From contig JAFTBT010000177.1 in NCBI GenBank assembly GCA_017455085.1, positions 1 through 14,832 of the forward strand: 14,832 bases of DNA. Direction: 5' to 3'. The DNA comes from Synergistaceae bacterium. Its GTDB lineage: Bacteria > Synergistota > Synergistia > Synergistales > Aminobacteriaceae. Made by a program: the position numbers and the translations under genes. Positions 1 through 7,371 of the stretch are shown here, one piece after another. How positions within the stretch are numbered: position 1 is the stretch's first letter; every line of letters begins with the position of its first letter. Below the pieces are notes generated by a model. That model was not told where the DNA came from. It did no database searches and saw only the letters and a list, made by a program, of their open reading frames with translations.

Positions 1-39
1 CACCCGGATAATTATCCGTTTGTGGGGCTGGATGACTGA
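1..39 (+). CDS. Possible C-terminal tail of a gene entering from the left edge
   Basis: Frame 1 is open from the first base for twelve codons (HPDNYPFVGLDD) and ends in TGA at 37-39. The composition looks protein-like and the next plus-strand promoter begins soon after. Twelve codons are too few to identify a family. A second frame is also open here to about 124, so this call is tentative. Confidence 0.25.
   Translation, partial: HPDNYPFVGLDD
5..18. repeat. Perfect 14-bp palindrome
   Basis: CGGATAA is followed directly by its reverse complement TTATCCG, with no loop. A loop-less palindrome is more like a dimeric regulator site than a terminator, and there is no T-tract after it. It lies about 80 bp upstream of the -10 box of the peptide/protease unit, and also inside the possible gene tail at 1-39, so coding constraint could explain part of it. 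Confidence 0.3.
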
Positions 40-71
40 CAATCAATTTTCCCGTGAAAGTATGAATGCTT

Positions 72-103
72 TTGCGGGAATTTTTGTACTTTTGCAGTAT
101 AAT
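72..103 (+). promoter_or_regulatory. Candidate promoter of the peptide/protease unit
   Basis: A perfect TATAAT hexamer lies at 98-103, 52 bp before the ATG of the small peptide gene. The only -35-like sequence is TTGCGG at 72-77, with a long 20-bp spacer, so the -35 contact is weak. The region is otherwise AT-rich (TTTTTGTACTTTTGCAG). The call rests mainly on the perfect -10 box and its position. Confidence 0.45.
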
Positions 104-154
104 CATCAACATCACTTCTCAGCATAATATCAGCAAAAAAAGCGGAATATTAAC

Positions 155-403
155 ATGTCAACCGAAGACAAGAAAGTAGAGACGTTATCCGGCAAAGAGA
201 TGTCCGGCGTAGCTGGCGGCAGCATGGGCAGAAGCGGTAACGGCACCCGCGGCGGCGGTGAGTTCCTTGTGGGCAAAGAGGGCAAAAGGCTGTCGGAAGC
301 AGAGATGTCCGGCATCGCAGGCAGCGCAAGCAAAGACGGTTCCAGAGGCGGCGGAATGTTTATGATCGACCCGGAACAGTCAAAAGGCATAGAGAGTTAC
401 TAG
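155..403 (+). CDS. Small peptide with two tandem double-glycine-leader-like repeats
   Basis: The 82-aa product is hydrophilic and glycine-rich, with no cysteine and no N-terminal signal peptide. It has two imperfect copies of one module: LSGKEMSGVAGG (residues 11-22) leading to TRGGGEFLV (31-39), and LSEAEMSGIAGS (46-57) leading to SRGGGMFMI (63-71). The LSxxEMxx(V/I)xGG pattern resembles the end of double-glycine leaders of exported bacteriocin-type peptides, which are cut after GG by papain-like (C39) proteases. The stop is 4 bp before the ATG of a secreted papain-like C1 protease, so the two are almost certainly co-transcribed. By inference it could be a substrate, propeptide or inhibitor of that protease, or an exported peptide. 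No modification enzyme or ABC exporter is visible nearby. The ribosome site is weak (AGCGGA about 8 nt upstream). I do not recognise a named family. Confidence 0.7.
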   Translation: MSTEDKKVETLSGKEMSGVAGGSMGRSGNGTRGGGEFLVGKEGKRLSEAEMSGIAGSASKDGSRGGGMFMIDPEQSKGIESY

Positions 404-407
404 CACA

Positions 408-860
408 ATGAAGCATAAATTTTTATGCGCTCTGTTCATCATAGAGGCGTTAGTGATTCCCGCTAATGCCTCTTTTATGGATACAGACTATGACATGTTC
501 CGGAGCGTTCCGAGAATAACTGCTGCGGAGACTCTGCCATCGAAATTTGATTTACGCGACGAAAACAGAATCACTCCCATCCGCAGCCAAAACCCTTGGG
601 GTACTTGCTGGACATTTGCGGCAGTTGCGGCAATGGAGAGCAGCTACCTCACGAATTTTGACGCGAAGCCCGAAGATGTGGACTTCTCGGAAATGCAGAT
701 TATCTGGTTCAGCAGAATCAATCTGGACGGCAGCAAAAATTTCAACATATACGACAGAAACCGAGCAAGGCTCGAACACATGGGAGATTACGGCACAGCC
801 CTTCAGGCGGGAGCATACCCACAGCCGCGCTTGCGTGTCTCACGAGCTTTCAGGGCATAG
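408..860 (+). CDS. C1 peptidase fragment 1: signal peptide and catalytic cysteine half-domain
   Basis: The ATG at 408 is the first after the upstream stop and gives a normal signal peptide (MKHK, a hydrophobic core, then PANA). LPSKFDLRDENRITPIRSQ is the typical start of a mature C1 domain, followed by the catalytic Cys67. From about codon 138 the frame reads QPRLRVSRAFRA and stops, which does not resemble the family. The other frame instead gives TAALACLTSFQGIAEES, the expected continuation. Alone this fragment lacks the catalytic His and Asn and would be inactive. Confidence 0.75.
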   Translation: MKHKFLCALFIIEALVIPANASFMDTDYDMFRSVPRITAAETLPSKFDLRDENRITPIRSQNPWGTCWTFAAVAAMESSYLTNFDAKPEDVDFSEMQIIWFSRINLDGSKNFNIYDRNRARLEHMGDYGTALQAGAYPQPRLRVSRAFRA

Positions 861-871
861 CTGAAGAGAGC

Positions 872-2296
872 ATGTTTCCTTACCTGAACAGTGCAAGGTT
901 TGCGCAGTTCGGGTTCTCTACCAGCAATCCGTCCACGCACGCAGAGGCAGAGCAGGCAGGCATGATCCTGCACAGGATTTCCACTCCGGAAGAGATCATT
1001 TACGCTGACGGAAGGACTGTAGAGACTCGCAAAGACCTGATACTCACTGACTCGCTGTTTGCTGCACCGAGAACTACTCCGTCAAGTTTCGCTAACCAGA
1101 GGCAGGATTACGCCTACAGGAACAGAGTAGACAACACTTCACTAAAAACCCTCGTCAAGACTTACGGGGCAGCTATGATCGGCTACTACTCCAACGAAAA
1201 GTCAGGCACTAACTTTAACGCGAATACTGATGCTTATTACGATGCTTCTTCGTGGCTGGCGAACCATGAAATCACGATAATAGGGTGGGATGACAATTAC
1301 CCTAAAGAAAATTTCCTGACGCAGCCCTCCAGCAATGGCGCATGGCTCGCACGTAACAACTGGGGGAGATTTGACGGCTCTAACGGAGGCTATGAATGTA
1401 TCTCGTATGAGCAGCTCATCGGCGAAGGAGCCGTGTGCGTCGTAAAGAAGCGTCCGGAGAATCTCAGCGTCTATGAGTATGACTCGTTAGGCTGGTGCAA
1501 CACCTACACCTACAGACAAAAATCAATCTGGGGAGCTAATGTGTTTCAGGTCAGGACAACCGGAGAGAAACTGCATTCTGTGAGCTTCTACACTCCTGTT
1601 GCGAACAATCAAGTGGATATATACGTTTACGATATAGGCACAAGTCAGGTCATCGAGAATCCTGCTGACGGCACGCTATTAGCCTCAAAGACGGAAGTTA
1701 TGCCTTACCCTGGCTATCATACTGTAGAACTTCCGGCAACAGACCTTGTGAAGGGGCATTATTTCTCCGTAGTCATCAAGTATACCAACCTCAACGCCGG
1801 AGATGACCAGATTGCTGGAGTCCCGATTGAGGTTGCAATCAAAGGCTATTCCGGAAACGTGGCAGTATATGATCATGAGAGCTATATATCCAACTCCGGA
1901 GACCCTGACGACTGGATTGACGGGACAGCCCTAACGAATGACTTTGCCGGCGGAGTACCCTATCACGCGAATGTGTGCATAAAGGCCTTCACGATAGCTC
2001 CAAATAATGACTACGTAGAAGAAGAGCCCAAATCTATATGGGACAGAGTCCCCACAGACGTTAACCCTGTACACATGGTCATCAATGATCCGGCGACTAC
2101 ACCTACATCGAGAGTCACGTTCACTCTTGCGGGAGCAGAGCCTAATACAGAGGTGTATGTGTACCTGAGCGAGAAGACCAGAACGTACGAGCCTGTTGCG
2201 AGGATTGCAGGGGATATGATAGACACCCAGCAGGCAAAAGGTCTTGCCGGTCCGTCAGAATGGGTGCTGCTGCCGGAAAGCTCACTGTTGACGTGA
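872..2296 (+). CDS. C1 peptidase fragment 2: catalytic His/Asn half-domain and lectin-like region
   Basis: The first Met is at 872, but the homologous frame is open from 821 (TAALACLTSFQGIAEES), so this Met is internal and not a true start; no ribosome site is evident. The fragment carries NHEITIIGWDD and ARNNWGRFDGSNGGYECISYE, the His and Asn motifs of papain enzymes. A beta-rich stretch follows (WGANVFQV, LHSVSFYTP, VDIYVYD) that resembles the lectin-like domain often attached to bacterial C1 peptidases. The last five codons (SSLLT) fall after the second frame break. Confidence 0.75.
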   Translation: MFPYLNSARFAQFGFSTSNPSTHAEAEQAGMILHRISTPEEIIYADGRTVETRKDLILTDSLFAAPRTTPSSFANQRQDYAYRNRVDNTSLKTLVKTYGAAMIGYYSNEKSGTNFNANTDAYYDASSWLANHEITIIGWDDNYPKENFLTQPSSNGAWLARNNWGRFDGSNGGYECISYEQLIGEGAVCVVKKRPENLSVYEYDSLGWCNTYTYRQKSIWGANVFQVRTTGEKLHSVSFYTPVANNQVDIYVYDIGTSQVIENPADGTLLASKTEVMPYPGYHTVELPATDLVKGHYFSVVIKYTNLNAGDDQIAGVPIEVAIKGYSGNVAVYDHESYISNSGDPDDWIDGTALTNDFAGGVPYHANVCIKAFTIAPNNDYVEEEPKSIWDRVPTDVNPVHMVINDPATTPTSRVTFTLAGAEPNTEVYVYLSEKTRTYEPVARIAGDMIDTQQAKGLAGPSEWVLLPESSLLT

Positions 2297-2580
2297 ACGC
2301 GCTAGAGACTATTGACAGCGTGAAGGAGAAAATACCGTATGGGTATTACACGGTGTACTGTGTGCCTGTATCTGGGGACACCAGCGAGACGGGAGTGTTT
2401 TTGCTGGATGCTTCGGACGAGGAGATTACTCCAGCTCCCGATAACCCAGACACAACCCCTGACCCTGACACCAACAACAACAGAACTTCAGGAGGCGGAG
2501 GCGGTGGAGGCGGCTGTAACGCTGGAATTTTGGGAGCGTTGATGCTGATGGTGGGGTTCATTCTCCGCAAAAAGCGTTAA
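2260..2580 (+). CDS. C1 peptidase fragment 3: linker and Synergist-CTERM sorting tail
   Basis: The homologous part begins at about 2281 (LTVDVNALETIDS), so the Met at 2260 is probably not a real start. After a domain end rich in aromatic residues (YGYYTVYCVPV) comes a linker of Pro, Asp, Thr and Asn, then at least eight glycines, the core CNAG, a hydrophobic segment (ILGALMLMVGFIL) and RKKR. Glycine run, conserved Cys, hydrophobic helix and basic tail together are the Synergist-CTERM architecture. The Cys is thought to be a processing or lipid-attachment site, by analogy with other such tails. Confidence 0.75.
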   Translation: MGAAAGKLTVDVNALETIDSVKEKIPYGYYTVYCVPVSGDTSETGVFLLDASDEEITPAPDNPDTTPDPDTNNNRTSGGGGGGGGCNAGILGALMLMVGFILRKKR

Positions 2581-2608
2581 TCTCCACGTAACATAACCGC
2601 AAAAATAT

Positions 2609-2645
2609 AGTGCAGGCGTCCGTGAAAAGATACCTGCACTTTTTG
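2609..2645. terminator. Bidirectional intrinsic terminator between convergent units
   Basis: AGTGCAGG (2609-2616) pairs with CCTGCACT (2633-2640). The stem continues, after one mismatch, with GTC/GAT around the loop CGTGAAAA. TTTTT follows on the plus strand at 2640-2644. On the minus strand the same stem is followed by ATATTTTT. It lies 29 bp after the peptidase stop and 21 bp after the ABC ATPase stop, so it can serve both. Confidence 0.8.
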
Positions 2646-2665
2646 TTGCCTGCTGAACGGATGGA

Positions 2666-3370
2666 TTACCTGCCCTTGAGTTTGAGAGCTTCACCGAACG
2701 TAGCGGACTGGTCTATGTCGTCAATGACTCTGCCGTGTTCAAGCACAATCTTTCTCTGCGCGACATCCCCGACTTCCGGGTCATGCGTAACGATAATAAT
2801 TGTAACTCCCTCATCATGCAGCCTCCGGAAAATATCGACTACGATTCCTTCGTTCTCCTCGTCAAGGTTGCCTGTGGGTTCGTCGCCCAAAAGTATCTGC
2901 GGTGAATTGATGAGTGCGCGGGCAATACACACACGTTGCTGTTCGCCGCCGGAAAGCTGTGCAGGGAGGTGCTTTGCTCTGTCAGCGAGTCCGACTTTCG
3001 CGAGAGCCTCCATAGCTTCGTCCTCGTCGGGCATACTGTGGTAGTACTGGGCAACCATGACGTTCTCAACTGCGGTCAAGTAGCTGATGAGGTGGAACTG
3101 CTGGAAGATGAGGCCTATCTTGTCGCGGCGTATGCGAGTGAGGTTTGCGGCGGACTCCGTGCTGATGTCGACACCGTCAAGAATCACGCTGCCAGTTGAA
3201 GGAGTATCCATGCAGCCGATGATGTTGATCATGGTGGTTTTGCCTGAACCTGAAGGCCCCATGATGGATAACCAATCTCCGGCGTTGACGCTCAGGTTAA
3301 TATCTGCTAAGGCTTTCAAGCTCCCGTAAATCTTTGATACGTTATGCAGCTCTAGAATTTTCTGCGGCAT
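2666..3370 (-). CDS. ABC transporter ATP-binding protein of the p19-type iron cluster (LolD/MacB-like)
   Basis: This 234-aa cytoplasmic ATPase has every ABC motif intact: Walker A GPSGSGKTT (38-46), Q-loop Gln90 in FQQFHL, signature LSGGEQQ (139-145), Walker B ILLGDE (159-164) and H-loop His196 in VTHD. Length and sequence place it in the LolD/MacB subfamily, which partners FtsX-type permeases and drives periplasmic work instead of classical import. Its start follows a GAGAG ribosome site with 6-nt spacing. It sits 9 bp after the second permease gene and ends the operon. Gene order matches Cj1663 of the C. jejuni p19 locus. The exact job there is unproven; energising periplasmic iron handling by P19 is the usual proposal. 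Confidence 0.9.
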   Translation of the reverse strand: MPQKILELHNVSKIYGSLKALADINLSVNAGDWLSIMGPSGSGKTTMINIIGCMDTPSTGSVILDGVDISTESAANLTRIRRDKIGLIFQQFHLISYLTAVENVMVAQYYHSMPDEDEAMEALAKVGLADRAKHLPAQLSGGEQQRVCIARALINSPQILLGDEPTGNLDEENEGIVVDIFRRLHDEGVTIIIVTHDPEVGDVAQRKIVLEHGRVIDDIDQSATFGEALKLKGR

Positions 3371-3379
3371 TTTTTCTCT

Positions 3380-4600
3380 CTATTCTCCCTTCAGGACTAT
3401 TGCAGGATGTATGTCCATAACTTTGTGGACAGGTATTATTGACGCTAACACAGTGATTGCTATGAAGACGGCTATAGTCAGCGGGATCAGTGCAGGCTGA
3501 AAGTTTATCGCCCTCCCAAAAACGTTAAGGCTGACTCTCTGCGCGAACTCAAAGCCCAAATACACACCCGCTGCTCCTCCAATTAGGCCAAGCATTACGC
3601 CCTCACCAAGAAGTTCACTCATCACCAGCCTGTTTTCAGCACCGAGAGCTTTCTTCAGGGCAATTTCGCGCCGTCTCTCAGCGACCATAGCCATCATAGT
3701 TGTGTACACGGAAATCATCGTGATTATCAGCACCACAACCGTAACCAGCAGCACAAGGGCCTGAAGTTTCCCCAGCACAATATCCTGTGACTGCGTGAGC
3801 CTTCTGACAGCTCGGGGCATAAGTTCCGGAATACCTGCCTCTATTTTTGCCGACAACGCGGAGAGTTCATTAGCGTCTGCTATCACGCTGCACTCTATGA
3901 CATCAGCCCTGAATGTGTCGCCGATAAGTTCATCAAGCATGTCTATATCCGCAAAGATGAAGCCTTCCTCTGCTCCTCCAGTCGTAACTATTCCGCACAC
4001 AGTGAATTTCCGGTGAAAGTTCTGACGCGCTGAGTCCCTGCGTAAATTTTCCTCAGCACTCAAATCCTGACGTGATGCCTCTGCGTGTTCACCGTACCTG
4101 ACTCCCTGAACTAGAAAGCTATCACCAATCTTCAGGCCAAGAGTCTCTGCTATTTCGTGTCCGACCATGACGCTCGAAGTGTCCTCACGATTCCCCCAGC
4201 GTCCCTCGATGTACCAAAAGGGGCTGTTGTTCTTGGCCTGCGCTAGGTCTGTGCCTGCGATGATGTAGGGTTGTTCGTTGATCTTGACGGTCTGGTATCT
4301 GTAGGGAGCTATGCCGACGATTCTGGATGAGCCTATAGATTCCTGAAGGGCATTGACGCTTTCACGAGTGATTTTTGATTCGCCGCGAGGTAACACAATC
4401 AAGTTTGCACCATATGAGCGAAATTCCCGGCCTAATTGCTCCGGAATGTCGTAGTAGATCGTAACGAGTCCGGAAAGTATCGTAGCTCCGATAGCTATTG
4501 CGAGTACTGCGATGATGAGGCGTGAGGCTCTGCGGACGAGTGAGCTTGAGACCATGCGCCAATACATACGTTTTCTGCTGCCGTGTCTATTATTTGCCAT
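3380..4600 (-). CDS. FtsX/MacB-type ABC permease, second of the pair
   Basis: This 406-aa inner-membrane protein has one N-terminal TM helix (about 28-50), a large periplasmic MacB-like domain (about 51-275), and three C-terminal TM helices of an FtsX domain, including VVLIITMISVYTTMMAMVAERRREIALKKALGA and a last helix before MDIHPAIVLKGE. The cytoplasmic loop RREIALKKALGA is the family contact site for the ATPase. The ATG at 4598-4600 follows an ideal ribosome site, GGAGGT with 5-nt spacing. The start overlaps the end of the preceding permease gene by 11 bp, which implies translational coupling. An internal MYWRMV (residues 12-17) mirrors the start of the paralogous permease, so this copy has an 11-residue N-terminal extension. 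It corresponds by order to Cj1662. Confidence 0.88.
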   Translation of the reverse strand: MANNRHGSRKRMYWRMVSSSLVRRASRLIIAVLAIAIGATILSGLVTIYYDIPEQLGREFRSYGANLIVLPRGESKITRESVNALQESIGSSRIVGIAPYRYQTVKINEQPYIIAGTDLAQAKNNSPFWYIEGRWGNREDTSSVMVGHEIAETLGLKIGDSFLVQGVRYGEHAEASRQDLSAEENLRRDSARQNFHRKFTVCGIVTTGGAEEGFIFADIDMLDELIGDTFRADVIECSVIADANELSALSAKIEAGIPELMPRAVRRLTQSQDIVLGKLQALVLLVTVVVLIITMISVYTTMMAMVAERRREIALKKALGAENRLVMSELLGEGVMLGLIGGAAGVYLGFEFAQRVSLNVFGRAINFQPALIPLTIAVFIAITVLASIIPVHKVMDIHPAIVLKGE

Positions 4601-6017
4601 GAAGTACCTCCGTAGGTTTTAGGGCTGTCAAGTAGCGTATAGCCGGAATGCTTCCCAACACCGTAACGAAAAACAGAATCACCGCCACAATCAGAATCAC
4701 CATGCGTGCAATCTCGATGTATGACCCAAAAACTGTCTGGCCTATGATCTGCGCGAAGCCTATACCCAAAAAGTAGCCGAGTATCCCCCCGAAAAGTCCC
4801 GTAATCATGACCTCAAGCAGCACAAGCAGCACTATCTGCCAGTTGTACGCGCCGAGTGCTTTTAGCAGGCCTAACTCTTGGCTTCTCTCTATGACGCTTG
4901 CAGTGATGAGGTTCGAGATAGCAAGTGCAGAGCCTATAGAGCTGAGAATCGTAATCAGTACCATCAACAGAGTAGTTTTGTTGAGGATAGTACCTTCGGA
5001 CTCGGCGACCTGACGCACGGGCTTGGCCACACCGTCACGAATCACTTCCTGAATCTGGTGGCAGATCGCGCTGACGTATGCGGTGCAGTACCATGTTTCG
5101 TATTCGTCCGGAGAGAGGCTGCGGGGGTCTTGTGCGGCCTTGCGGGCTAAATCGTTGTCGGGAGTGGTGAGGGCAGATACCTCGATAGTTGAGACTCTGC
5201 CGTGAAGATTCATGATGTCCTGAACTGCCGGAAGGGTCATGAGGATCTTGCTGTCGTCATTTCCGCCGTCGTTGAAGATGGCTTTGACGGTGAAGGGCTT
5301 TCCGTTGAGTGTGATGCTGTCTCCGGTGTGAATATTATTCTGTTCAGCGAGCATATGCCCGACCATGACGGAGTCGTTATCGTTTTCGCTGAGCCATTCG
5401 CCGCCTGGTAAAATCTCCCACCACGTACGCAGAGCCTTTAGTCCGGTGTGGAGTTCTTCGCCTGTTGGAAGGACAGTATTTTTTTCCGGCCAAGTGCCCA
5501 AAAGCTGCACATAGATATTATTTTGCGGTGAAGTGTTTGCACTCTGCATGTTGGTGTTGTTGACCGGTGAAGTGTTTGCACTCTGCATGTTGGTGTTGTT
5601 GACCGGTGAAGTGTTTGCAGTCTGCATGTTGGTGTTGTTTTCCGGCAAAGTCCTTTCGGGCTGGAAATCACTAGCTATTGTTAGGGTAGCATGTCCCTCA
5701 AGCATTGGCGCAAAGTCAAGTATGTTGAACCCCCAAAATATACTCTTCAGCTTCAGTACGTCCTCTTCATACAGAAATTTATCGTTGACACCCTGTCCCG
5801 TAAGGCCGTATAGATCATTCATCAGTGCTGCGTCCTTGTGCCTCACAGTGATATTTGCTCCGTAGACCTTCAGCTCGCGATTCACCTTGTCGCCAACACC
5901 AAGCATAACGTTCATCATTGCAGTCGACAGCGACACACCAAGTATCACCGTGAAAGCAATCATCAGCATTTTTCCTCTCTGACGGATCAGAGTCTTAGTA
6001 ACCATTCTCCAAAACAA
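4590..6017 (-). CDS. FtsX/MacB-type ABC permease, first of the pair, with internal 13-aa repeats
   Basis: The 475-aa product has a TM helix at about 17-38, a periplasmic domain to about 345, and three C-terminal TM helices with the FtsX loop ERSQELGLLKALGA. It is about 70 residues longer than its partner permease, in part because of a 13-residue tandem repeat (about 127-165, NNTNMQSANTSPV type) in the periplasmic domain, just before LLGTWPEKN. The start is TTG at 6015-6017: an in-frame TAA lies directly upstream, and the resulting MFWRMV matches MYWRMV in the partner. The ribosome site AAGGAG is 11 nt away, which is long; an ATG at 6005 is the alternative. A 122-bp gap without a recognisable gene separates it from the DUF2318 gene. 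It corresponds by order to Cj1661. Confidence 0.87.
   Translation of the reverse strand: MFWRMVTKTLIRQRGKMLMIAFTVILGVSLSTAMMNVMLGVGDKVNRELKVYGANITVRHKDAALMNDLYGLTGQGVNDKFLYEEDVLKLKSIFWGFNILDFAPMLEGHATLTIASDFQPERTLPENNTNMQTANTSPVNNTNMQSANTSPVNNTNMQSANTSPQNNIYVQLLGTWPEKNTVLPTGEELHTGLKALRTWWEILPGGEWLSENDNDSVMVGHMLAEQNNIHTGDSITLNGKPFTVKAIFNDGGNDDSKILMTLPAVQDIMNLHGRVSTIEVSALTTPDNDLARKAAQDPRSLSPDEYETWYCTAYVSAICHQIQEVIRDGVAKPVRQVAESEGTILNKTTLLMVLITILSSIGSALAISNLITASVIERSQELGLLKALGAYNWQIVLLVLLEVMITGLFGGILGYFLGIGFAQIIGQTVFGSYIEIARMVILIVAVILFFVTVLGSIPAIRYLTALKPTEVLHGK
5491..5646 (-). repeat. 39-bp in-frame tandem repeat within the permease gene
   Basis: Three near-identical 39-bp units lie at 5530-5568, 5569-5607 and 5608-5646. 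A clearly degenerate fourth unit (5491-5529) and traces beyond 5646 flank them. Each encodes 13 residues (NNTNMQ-S/T-ANTSP-V/Q type). Units 1 and 2 are identical, which points to recent duplication. Units are multiples of three, so copy-number change keeps the frame. Confidence 0.92.
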
Positions 6018-6139
6018 TTATTGCTAGTCTCCTTTCTGTAACTTATGAGGGGAACAAATATAGCCGGATGTTTTGCACAATAAATGCGATGCCAAACTTT
6101 CCCCAAAGCTCAACACATAGTCATTCTCTCTCCACAACA

Positions 6140-7339
6140 TCACTTAAACCTCATTTCATGCTTCTCCAGCTCTTTCACGTCAATGTATATCTTCCCGCTC
6201 CGAATCTCGTACTCAAACGGTACAGGATTACAGCCGCCCTTGAAGCCTATGGTGTTTTTGTTCATGACCACGTCGCACCGTCTGCACACAACTTCGTCAT
6301 TCCCGCGCTCGTAGTAGCCAGCTATACCGCATATGTCGCAAGCATCGAGTCCGACTCCGTAGGCTGTCCCTGCAGGTTTCTTCACTACCAGAAATCTCAC
6401 GTCGTACTTGTTCGGCGTAACGTACGAGAACTTGTGCAAATGCCCGTCCGAAACTTTGTCGAGTGCTATCGAGATTATGCCGTTGTCGAGTTCGTAAGGT
6501 TCAGGCTGAACTTCCGCAGGTGGCTTCGTGTCGTAGTAGTGCAGCACCACCACGATGAACACCGCCAGAATCCCAAACACTCCTAAGCTCCACGACCAAC
6601 GCCGGCAATCACGGAGTCGAGCTTTTTCCTTGCGTAAGAGTGCTTTGTTCGCGAAGATACCCACAGGATGACGGTGAGTCATAATCACGTACGCAAGCAT
6701 CACCAGCGCAAGCACTAACTGCCCGAACAGAAACGCATTCGGGTACGCATCACGCCAGATCATCACGTCAAACACAGACACTCCCAAAAATGAGTCGCCA
6801 GTCTTCAGGACTCGCAATCTCTGGAGAGCAGCCACAGCCGCCGCTCCGTACTCGCACGCGAAAATCACCAGAGACCCACATAAGAATCTTCTGCCCTCAC
6901 GTTCAGACCGCAGGGACTTGTGAACCTCATACGCCCCCAGAATCAGCAGCAGGCTCATCACGATTCCGAGTGTGAACCCCAGCGCACGAAGCATTGAGTT
7001 GGTGCTTATGCCGGACTCCCCGAAATACACGAACTCACGCGTATACTGCAAGACCGGAGGCACTAAGTACATCAGCGACAGGAACACCATCACGGAAATT
7101 ACGAGGCTATTGATTTTCCTGAACATCACAGACAAAACCGACAACACCGACATTCCCGCTATACACACCACTAGCTTACGGTTGAAGCGGATTAACAGCA
7201 CATTCATTCCGCGAGGGTCATGCATCCTCACTCCGAACACAACAGCTCCCGCAAGAATCCCTAGCACCGCAAGAATCACGGTGTATTTTTTCCGGTAAGC
7301 ACTGAGAATTATTCCGAGCATTACGGCGAACGCGGCCAA
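6140..7339 (-). CDS. DUF2318 membrane protein, Fe-S-type cysteine cluster (p19 iron locus)
   Basis: The N-terminal two thirds hold about eight hydrophobic segments. After the last TM (about 252-267) comes an extracytoplasmic DUF2318 domain with DGHLHKF and five cysteines: CDIC (334-337), CRRC (352-355) and GGCNPVPF (Cys370). These are the signatures of the family annotated as Fe-S-containing membrane proteins, and it corresponds to Cj1660. A redox role in iron release or transport is inferred. The 5' end is doubtful. The open frame offers TTG at 7339 (no good ribosome site) or ATG at 7321. A strong ribosome site (AAGGAGTG) sits directly before an ATG at 7377-7379 that is one base out of frame across an A5 run. 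With one A fewer the protein would start MKILKYLVAVTDHLAAFAVM, which looks like a natural beginning. The true start is therefore probably 7379. Confidence 0.85.
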   Translation of the reverse strand: MAAFAVMLGIILSAYRKKYTVILAVLGILAGAVVFGVRMHDPRGMNVLLIRFNRKLVVCIAGMSVLSVLSVMFRKINSLVISVMVFLSLMYLVPPVLQYTREFVYFGESGISTNSMLRALGFTLGIVMSLLLILGAYEVHKSLRSEREGRRFLCGSLVIFACEYGAAAVAALQRLRVLKTGDSFLGVSVFDVMIWRDAYPNAFLFGQLVLALVMLAYVIMTHRHPVGIFANKALLRKEKARLRDCRRWSWSLGVFGILAVFIVVVLHYYDTKPPAEVQPEPYELDNGIISIALDKVSDGHLHKFSYVTPNKYDVRFLVVKKPAGTAYGVGLDACDICGIAGYYERGNDEVVCRRCDVVMNKNTIGFKGGCNPVPFEYEIRSGKIYIDVKELEKHEMRFK

Positions 7340-7371
7340 GTGGTCAGTTACAGCAACAAGATACTTAAGAA

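Larger units (their letters stand above)
408..2580 (+). pseudogene. Secreted C1 papain-family peptidase with Synergist-CTERM anchor, broken by two frameshifts
   Basis: Joined across two frame breaks, this is one gene of about 724 codons. Its parts in order are: signal peptide (residues 1-21, ending ANA), C1 catalytic domain, a beta-rich lectin-like region, a Pro/Asp/Thr-rich linker, and a Synergist-CTERM tail. All three catalytic positions are present: Cys67 in NPWGTCWTFAA, with Gln61 as the oxyanion residue; His at 1265-1267 in NHEITIIGWDD; Asn at 1355-1357 in ARNNWG. The protein would be exported and cell-surface anchored. The first break is at the C-run 818-820 (one C fewer than needed to read AGAYP-TAALA). 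The second is at the A-run 2277-2279 (one A fewer than needed to read LPE-KLTVDV). Both are single-base homopolymer losses and the flanking protein sequence is intact. The gene is therefore either very recently inactivated or intact with assembly errors. No frameshift-stimulating element is evident. Confidence 0.8.

Noticed and set aside
155..403. Lanthipeptide or other modified RiPP precursor
   Set aside because: There is no cysteine in the peptide and no modification enzyme in the window, so only the leader-like resemblance can be claimed.
2489..2513. G-quadruplex in the glycine-run codons of the protease
   Set aside because: The runs are mostly two G and are explained by GGN glycine codons of the sorting tail.
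5533..5865. Plus-strand ORF with repeated FALCMLVLLTGEV
   Set aside because: It is antisense to the 39-bp repeat of the permease gene, whose minus-strand product has full FtsX features.
6018..6139. Small minus-strand open stretch (VLSFGESLASHLLCKTSGY...) between DUF2318 and permease genes
   Set aside because: About 30 codons from a GTG with poor ribosome-site spacing and no recognisable features; the 122-bp gap also shows no clear promoter or terminator.
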